28,208 nucleotides of DNA from positions 1 to 28,208 of the forward strand of contig JABJIU010000258.1 of NCBI GenBank assembly GCA_018661145.1, read 5' to 3'. The notes beneath the pieces are model-generated. The model ran no database searches and was not told the origin of the DNA. It saw only the letters and a program-made list of their open reading frames with translations. Origin of the DNA: Pseudomonadota bacterium (lineage in GTDB: Bacteria > Pseudomonadota > Gammaproteobacteria > Arenicellales > UBA868). Numbering within the stretch: the stretch's first letter is position 1; the number at the start of each line of letters is the position of its first letter. This document shows, one piece after another, positions 23,666 through 28,208 of the stretch. The translations under genes and the position numbers were made by a program.

Positions 23666-25042
23666 TTATTCGGGCGCAAGATACCAACGGAATTCCATAG
23701 GCGTGAACTCTCTATAGAACGCGTCGAGTTCAAATTGCTTGCACTCCCGGTATAGCTCAAGGTAGGCCAAGCCCATATAGTCGGGCAGGAATTCGGCACT
23801 CGCCACTCGGTCGAGCGCACGTTGCCACACGAACGGCACCTTTGGATCCAGCTCCGCGCCGGCATTATCCTGACGCGCCGCCGGCGGTTCGAGCTGACGC
23901 TCGATGCCGTGATGAATACCGGCCAAGATCGCCGCCAAGGTAAGGTAAGGGTTCGCGTCGGCTCCCGCCATCCGGTGCTCCAGTCGTCGCGCCTCCGGCG
24001 CGCCCGCCGGGACCCGGACTGCGACTGAACGATTGTTATAGCCCCAGGTTCTTCCCGTCGGGACATAAAGGTTAGGTCCGAACCGACGGAAAGAATTCAC
24101 ATTTGGCGCAAAGATCGCCATCGATTCAGGAAGCAGCGCTAGCGTTCCGGCGATGGCCTGTCGCAGCCGATCGCTGCCTTGTTCGGATCCGTCATCAAAG
24201 ATATTGCGGCCAGAATCATCAAGGATGCTAACGTGTGTATGGAGGCCATTTCCGGCACTATCAGGATATGGTTTGGCCATAAAGGTTGCAGCTACCCCGT
24301 GTTTTCGGGCGATTCCTTTGACCGCCCGCTGCAACAGGATTGCATGATCTGCAGCAGCAATGGGATCACCGACGTGCTCCAGGTTTATCTCAAACTGCCC
24401 GGCGGCATACTCTGAGCTTGCACCTCCCAAGGGCACCCTCTGTGCCGCGCATACAGATTCCATCTCGGCCAGAAAACTGCTTACTCCATCCAGGTCTGCC
24501 AAGCTGTAGACCTGTGTACGTTCAGCGGGTCGACCCGTATCCGGAAGTACCGGCGGATGCGCCTCACCGGCATCAGCCAGTGCGCTATCCAATAGATAAA
24601 ATTCGAGCTCGAGCGCGACCACGGGATAAAGGCCGTCGTCCGCCAACCGCGACACAACCCTACGAAGCACATGCCTTGGGTCTACCGGACAGGGCTCCCC
24701 ATCCAGTTCATAAAGAATACCCAGTACCTGCGCCGCACCAGGCCCCGCCCAGGACACGGGTGCTAACGAACCGGCGGCTGGCCGTACCGTCACATCGGGA
24801 TCCCCATCCGAAAAACCACGCCCTCCCGCGTTAGTCCCGACTCCATTAACGTCAAGAAGAAAGGTGGAGCTCGGGATCAGAATGCCTTGGTCGTACAACT
24901 TCTCCAAATGCTTGCGGCCAACGCGTTTACCGCGAACGATGTTGCATAAATCCGGCAACAAAACATCTACAAACTCAGTCTCCGGATGCGCTTCCAGAAA
25001 CCGCTGAAGTTCTATGATTTGGGTATCTATCGCCTCTTTCAT
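23666..25042 (-). CDS. Gamma-glutamyl-amine ligase, glutamine-synthetase-like (PuuA type)
   Basis: This is a 458-residue member of the glutamine-synthetase family. Visible features include FVDVLLPDLCNIVRGKRV at the N terminus, metal-site glutamates E145 and E147 (VVALELEFYLLD), E211 and E218 (GQFEIN), H268 and H270 (GNGLHTHVSI), and the glutamate-binding NNRSVAVRVP and HRMAGADANPYL segments. The pattern is closer to E. coli PuuA (gamma-glutamylputrescine synthetase) than to GlnA or to GmaS-type methylamide synthetases. It ligates glutamate to an amine at ATP cost. The ATG at 25042 is chosen because AGGAGC lies four bases upstream; the frame extends to 25141 into the MFS gene. It is downstream of the MFS carrier and would feed a PuuB-like oxidase encoded nearby. 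Confidence 0.87.
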   Translation of the reverse strand: MKEAIDTQIIELQRFLEAHPETEFVDVLLPDLCNIVRGKRVGRKHLEKLYDQGILIPSSTFLLDVNGVGTNAGGRGFSDGDPDVTVRPAAGSLAPVSWAGPGAAQVLGILYELDGEPCPVDPRHVLRRVVSRLADDGLYPVVALELEFYLLDSALADAGEAHPPVLPDTGRPAERTQVYSLADLDGVSSFLAEMESVCAAQRVPLGGASSEYAAGQFEINLEHVGDPIAAADHAILLQRAVKGIARKHGVAATFMAKPYPDSAGNGLHTHVSILDDSGRNIFDDGSEQGSDRLRQAIAGTLALLPESMAIFAPNVNSFRRFGPNLYVPTGRTWGYNNRSVAVRVPAGAPEARRLEHRMAGADANPYLTLAAILAGIHHGIERQLEPPAARQDNAGAELDPKVPFVWQRALDRVASAEFLPDYMGLAYLELYRECKQFELDAFYREFTPMEFRWYLAPE

Positions 25043-25062
25043 TTCTGCTCCTGATTCAACAA

Positions 25063-26373
25063 CTAGGTCTCTGACTCTGAGCACTGCTCTGCATGCGTTT
25101 CGCGGCTGAGTGCAATACTCAGAATAGCCACCACCAGCCACACCAGCATCAGAGAAAACCCGAGGCGATAGCCTTCGAAGGTGTAAATCCTAAGCACATC
25201 AACGCCGACACTACCGCTCCAAAGCCGATCCAGCAACCAGCCGATCAACGGCTGGAGGAGCATAGGCCCACACATCACTCCCATATTGACCACTCCCGAG
25301 ACGGTGCCCGCCAGATTCATCGGAACCGATTCTTTAGCCTGGGTAAAGCCCAGGATCATCCCGCCGGAGAAGAATCCTGCTCCTAGAAGTGCACCGATCA
25401 ATAAACCCCGAGGAAGGTCCGGCACCAGAATCACCACTGCCCAACACACAGACGCAAAGCAGGTCCCTACAAGATAAGGCAGCCTGCGCAAGCCAATCCG
25501 CTCAGAGATGATTCCGAACAGCGGCCCGCTGAATGCCCACGACAACATAATGCTTGAACACACAGTCGCCGCAGCGGTTGAAGACATACCATAGACATGC
25601 GTCAGAAAAGGGATACCCCATAGTCCCGAAAACGCGAGCATCGACCCTACGATCCCTCCCGGCGCAATTGCGAGGAGTAACGTGTTCCGGTAGCGAAAGA
25701 CCCGTCTCAGTCTCTGCCACTCAGATTCGCGTTTAGCAGTTACGGGGGAAACATTTACGTAGCCCAAATATCCCCGGTCGGTCGGATCGTCCCGAACGAC
25801 CAACCACACCACTGCGGCCAAGGCGAGCCCAACGGCCCCCACAACCAGCGTAACCGCCCGCCAGCCAAACGCTCCGCTCGCAAGGTGCAACGGCACCCCG
25901 GCAAAGACCGCCCCCATCATACCGGCTACCAACAGCAACCCTGCTGCCAAGGCAAATCGTTCTGGCGCAAGCCAATGCGTGGCAAGTTTCAGCGTACAGA
26001 CAAAACCCACGGCCACAAAGCCGCCGATCATCAAACGCCCCACTCCGGCCCAGAACAACGATGGGGCCATTGCAAAGATAATCGCGCCGAGGGTACTGAG
26101 CACCAGCCCCGCCATCAGCAGTCGACGAGGACCAAATCGATCGGCCAGTAGCCCAGTAGGAATCTGCATCAACACATAAGAATAGAAGTACAGGGCGGAA
26201 AGACTCCCCAGGGAGGCGGCGCTCAAGCCGAAATCCAGACTGAGTTCACGGTGCAGGACGGCAGGCGCTACCCGGTGGAAAAACCCCAGGAGAAATAGTC
26301 CCGCCCCCAATGACCATACTGCCCAAGCAAGCAGTGCTGGGGCGTGGCGACTGGTAGGATACGAAGTAGGCAT
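25063..26373 (-). CDS. Major facilitator superfamily transporter
   Basis: This is a 436-residue protein with twelve predicted membrane segments. The MFS loop 2-3 motif is visible as GLLADRFGPRRLL (about residue 75), with a second copy of the pattern at GIISERIGLRRLPY in the other half. The central loop around residues 205-225 is charged, as expected between the two six-helix halves. It resembles the organophosphate/anion and metabolite-proton symporters (GlpT/UhpC/NarK-like region of the family), but the substrate cannot be read. It is followed by the PuuA-like ligase with only 20 bp between, so it probably imports the amine that is then glutamylated. Confidence 0.87.
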   Translation of the reverse strand: MPTSYPTSRHAPALLAWAVWSLGAGLFLLGFFHRVAPAVLHRELSLDFGLSAASLGSLSALYFYSYVLMQIPTGLLADRFGPRRLLMAGLVLSTLGAIIFAMAPSLFWAGVGRLMIGGFVAVGFVCTLKLATHWLAPERFALAAGLLLVAGMMGAVFAGVPLHLASGAFGWRAVTLVVGAVGLALAAVVWLVVRDDPTDRGYLGYVNVSPVTAKRESEWQRLRRVFRYRNTLLLAIAPGGIVGSMLAFSGLWGIPFLTHVYGMSSTAAATVCSSIMLSWAFSGPLFGIISERIGLRRLPYLVGTCFASVCWAVVILVPDLPRGLLIGALLGAGFFSGGMILGFTQAKESVPMNLAGTVSGVVNMGVMCGPMLLQPLIGWLLDRLWSGSVGVDVLRIYTFEGYRLGFSLMLVWLVVAILSIALSRETHAEQCSESET

Positions 26374-26417
26374 ATCAAATGGCGTGTTGGTTATCGACTT
26401 TGCTTCAGTTTCGGTTT

Positions 26418-26439
26418 TAAATTGGCCCTGTCCAATTTA
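26418..26439. promoter_or_regulatory. Inverted repeat in the MFS/soxB divergent region
   Basis: TAAATTGG (26418-26425) and CCAATTTA (26432-26439) are perfect 8-bp arms six bases apart, centred about 55 bp upstream of the MFS start. The spacing of half-site centres fits a dimeric repressor or activator. The rest of the 259-bp divergent gap (26374-26632) holds no clear promoter pair and only a weak GAG site before soxB; no riboswitch fold was recognised. Confidence 0.5.
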
Positions 26440-26632
26440 GGATCGTCCAACTACCATCTTGAGCCGTTCGTATGAATAACAGCCCGAATCGACCTTCAGA
26501 TCCTGGTCATCACTATTTTGATCGCGAGCTGCGCGTAGTTGTTTTCTGCTGGCGACGGATGACTCCCTTTCATAGAATTCCATGGGTGTCCGGCTCCTGC
26601 GCACGACTCGGCCCGGCTCTTCAATTTGAGAC

Positions 26633-27901
26633 ATGAAACCCTATTCCGCCTGGAAAGTATTCGTCAACGGTCTGACCGGCCAGAAAGGTTGGGAGCGCGC
26701 CTGGCGTGACCCTGAACCCAAGGCGCAATACGATGTCGTGATTGTCGGTGCCGGATTGCACGGACTCGCGACCGCATACTATCTTGCAAAGAATCATGGT
26801 ATCACCAATGTCGCCGTGGTGGAAAAAGGCTGGCTCGGTGGTGGAAATGCCGGGCGGAACACCACCATTGTCCGCTCTAACTACATGCTTCCTGGCAACC
26901 GTGAGTTTTACGAACATTCTCTGAAACTCTGGGAGAATCTGAGCCACGATCTTAACTTCAACGTGATGTTCAGCCAGCGGGCCCACGTGACTCTGTTGCA
27001 TTCTCCAGCCGCCCGTGACGCTGCCGCGCGGCGTTACAACACGATGCGTCTCACCGGATCTGACGGCGAACTGTGGGATCTCGAGACACTGAAGCGCACT
27101 ATCCCTCACCTCAACTATTGTCCGGACGCTCGCTTTCCGATTATTGGCGCGATGGCGCAGCCCCGTGCTGGAACCGCCCGACATGATGCCGTTGCCTGGG
27201 GCTACGCCCGAGGGGCCGACCAGTACGGTGTTGATATTCTTCAGAACTGCGAAGTCACAGGCGTAGAGCGCGAGGGCGGTACGGTCACCGGCCTTCAGAC
27301 CAGCCGCGGGGTCATTCGAGCTAAGAAGGTCGGCTTCGCTGTTGCCGGAAATACCTCAAGACTGTGGCGGATGGCCGACCTTGGAAAACTCCCCATTGAG
27401 ACACATAAGCTGCAGGCTTTTGTGTCTGAGCCGCTCAAACCCCTGCTCGACCATGTCGTGGTGTTCGGTGTCGGAGGCGCGCACTTTTATATTTCCCAGT
27501 CAGACAAAGGCGGAATGGTTTTCGGCGGCGATCTCGACTGGTACAAGTCCTATGCCCAGCGCGGTAATCTTCCTATCGTGCAAGACGTCGCAGAGTGCGC
27601 AACATCAATCCTGCCCTGCCTAGGTCGGGTGCGACTGCTGCGGCACTGGTCGGGCGTGATGGATATGTCCATGGATGGTGCTCCGTTCATCTGCAAAACC
27701 CCGCTCGACAATCTCTACCTGAACGCCGGCTGGAACTATGGCGGTTTCAAGGCAAGCCCGGCGTCCGGGTGGTACTTCGCCGACCTAATCGCAAATAACC
27801 GTCCCGATCCAGTTGTGGCCAATCACACCTTGAACCGGTTTGCCCGCGGCATCAACATTGATGAGCGCGGCGCGGGTCCCGACCCCAAACTGCACGGATA
27901 G
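26633..27901 (+). CDS. soxB: Heterotetrameric sarcosine oxidase / N-methylglutamate dehydrogenase beta subunit
   Basis: This is a 422-residue flavoprotein. The FAD-binding fold starts at YDVVIVGAGLHGLATAYYLA (about residues 33-52), and the GRNTTIVRSNY segment is diagnostic of SoxB. H184 in TARHDAVAWGYAR is the histidine that covalently carries FMN in characterised enzymes. The C-terminal LNAGWNYGGFKASPASG segment closes the flavin site. The enzyme demethylates sarcosine to glycine, passing the methyl group to tetrahydrofolate; the homologous MgdA does the same with N-methylglutamate. soxD follows after 7 bp. The alpha and gamma subunits should lie beyond the right edge. Sequence alone does not separate SoxB from MgdA; the PuuA-like ligase nearby keeps both options open. 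Confidence 0.92.
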   Translation: MKPYSAWKVFVNGLTGQKGWERAWRDPEPKAQYDVVIVGAGLHGLATAYYLAKNHGITNVAVVEKGWLGGGNAGRNTTIVRSNYMLPGNREFYEHSLKLWENLSHDLNFNVMFSQRAHVTLLHSPAARDAAARRYNTMRLTGSDGELWDLETLKRTIPHLNYCPDARFPIIGAMAQPRAGTARHDAVAWGYARGADQYGVDILQNCEVTGVEREGGTVTGLQTSRGVIRAKKVGFAVAGNTSRLWRMADLGKLPIETHKLQAFVSEPLKPLLDHVVVFGVGGAHFYISQSDKGGMVFGGDLDWYKSYAQRGNLPIVQDVAECATSILPCLGRVRLLRHWSGVMDMSMDGAPFICKTPLDNLYLNAGWNYGGFKASPASGWYFADLIANNRPDPVVANHTLNRFARGINIDERGAGPDPKLHG

Positions 27902-27908
27902 GACTGTC

Positions 27909-28208
27909 ATGCTCAGAATTTCCTGTCCTTTCTGCGGTGTCCGAGACCACAGCGAATTCAGTTACGGCGGTGATGCATCGGTCGAATACCCCCCGCTCGA
28001 CGGCTCGGAATCTGAATGGGTTGAAGCCGTATTCCAGCGCGAAAATCTCGACGGAGTGCAATTGGAGACCTGGCAGCACCTTCAGGGGTGCAGGATGTGG
28101 ATTGTGGTCGAGCGGGATACTCGTACACATGCTATCCACTCTGTCCGACCGGCCCATAAAGGCATCGCCCGCGCGCTTGCTACCGAACCTGAGGGGGCAG
28201 ACGAATCA
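27909..28208 (+). CDS. soxD: Sarcosine oxidase delta subunit SoxD (reaches window edge)
   Basis: This frame is too short and too close to the edge to be obvious; translation from the ATG at 27909 gives 100 residues with no stop before the edge. It starts MLRISCPFCGVRDHSEFSYG, the classic SoxD opening, with zinc-binding C6, C9, H57 and C61 (WQHLQGC) all present. The usual acidic insert region before the last pair is somewhat short. SoxD is a small zinc-binding structural subunit that packs on the alpha subunit. It begins 7 bp after the soxB stop. Family length suggests it ends almost at the edge, followed by soxA. Confidence 0.93.
   Translation, partial: MLRISCPFCGVRDHSEFSYGGDASVEYPPLDGSESEWVEAVFQRENLDGVQLETWQHLQGCRMWIVVERDTRTHAIHSVRPAHKGIARALATEPEGADES

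Noticed and set aside
23644..23672. Possible intrinsic terminator between the convergent transporter and PuuA-like genes
   Set aside because: GGCT/AGCC arms are only four bases and the AGCCGGCT palindrome leaves no loop; the TTTTTATT run alone is insufficient.
26437..26634. A 65-codon minus-strand frame between the MFS gene and soxB containing a PMEF motif like the end of the PuuA-like ligase
   Set aside because: Only five residues resemble the ligase tail, the sequence is otherwise low in hydrophobic core, and it spans the divergent promoter region and the inverted repeat.
1..28208. CRISPR arrays, insertion sequences, tRNA genes or a prophage
   Set aside because: No spaced direct repeats, transposase or phage motifs, or tRNA cloverleafs were seen; the xerD gene is a housekeeping recombinase.

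Overview
The window looks like a chromosomal segment of a gammaproteobacterium. The best evidence is the housekeeping core ffh-rpsP-rimM-trmD-rplS, with a CcsA/YpjD-like membrane gene diverging from ffh as in enterobacteria, plus nearby xerD and cnoX. No transposase, phage gene, CRISPR array, tRNA or rRNA was recognised. Both ends are cut: preA runs off the left edge and soxD runs to the right edge without a stop.

Region 1 (1-8890, all minus strand) is a reductive pyrimidine-catabolism locus. In transcription order it holds a RutR-type TetR regulator, a nitrilase-fold beta-ureidopropionase, an M20-type amidohydrolase, an ABC transporter (ATPase, two permeases, ThiY/NMT1-like binding protein), preT and preA. 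PreTA would reduce uracil or thymine. The dihydropyrimidinase needed next is not in the window and probably lies past the left edge. Two unrelated candidate enzymes for the last step are encoded side by side. A near-perfect RutR-type palindrome (8833-8848) lies just upstream of the better regulator start, and a matching half-site lies in front of the nitrilase gene.

Region 2 (8901-11253, minus) holds two EamA/DMT-family exporters with a secreted TlpA-like thiol redox protein between them. Its link to Region 1 is only by position and strand.

Region 3 (11379-19656) is housekeeping. cnoX (plus) converges on a minus-strand run read as ffh, rpsP, rimM, trmD, rplS, a large TPR-like protein of unknown function, and xerD. 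The CcsA-like gene diverges from ffh.

Region 4 (19678-28208) looks like amine catabolism: a PuuB-like FAD oxidase with an enolase-superfamily gene (minus); a divergent orphan membrane transporter (plus); a PuuA-like gamma-glutamyl-amine ligase with an MFS carrier (minus); and, divergent from those, soxB-soxD of a heterotetrameric sarcosine oxidase or N-methylglutamate dehydrogenase. The substrate cannot be read from sequence alone. The candidates for something undescribed are this mixed amine module and the RutR-linked pyrimidine locus with duplicated last-step enzymes.
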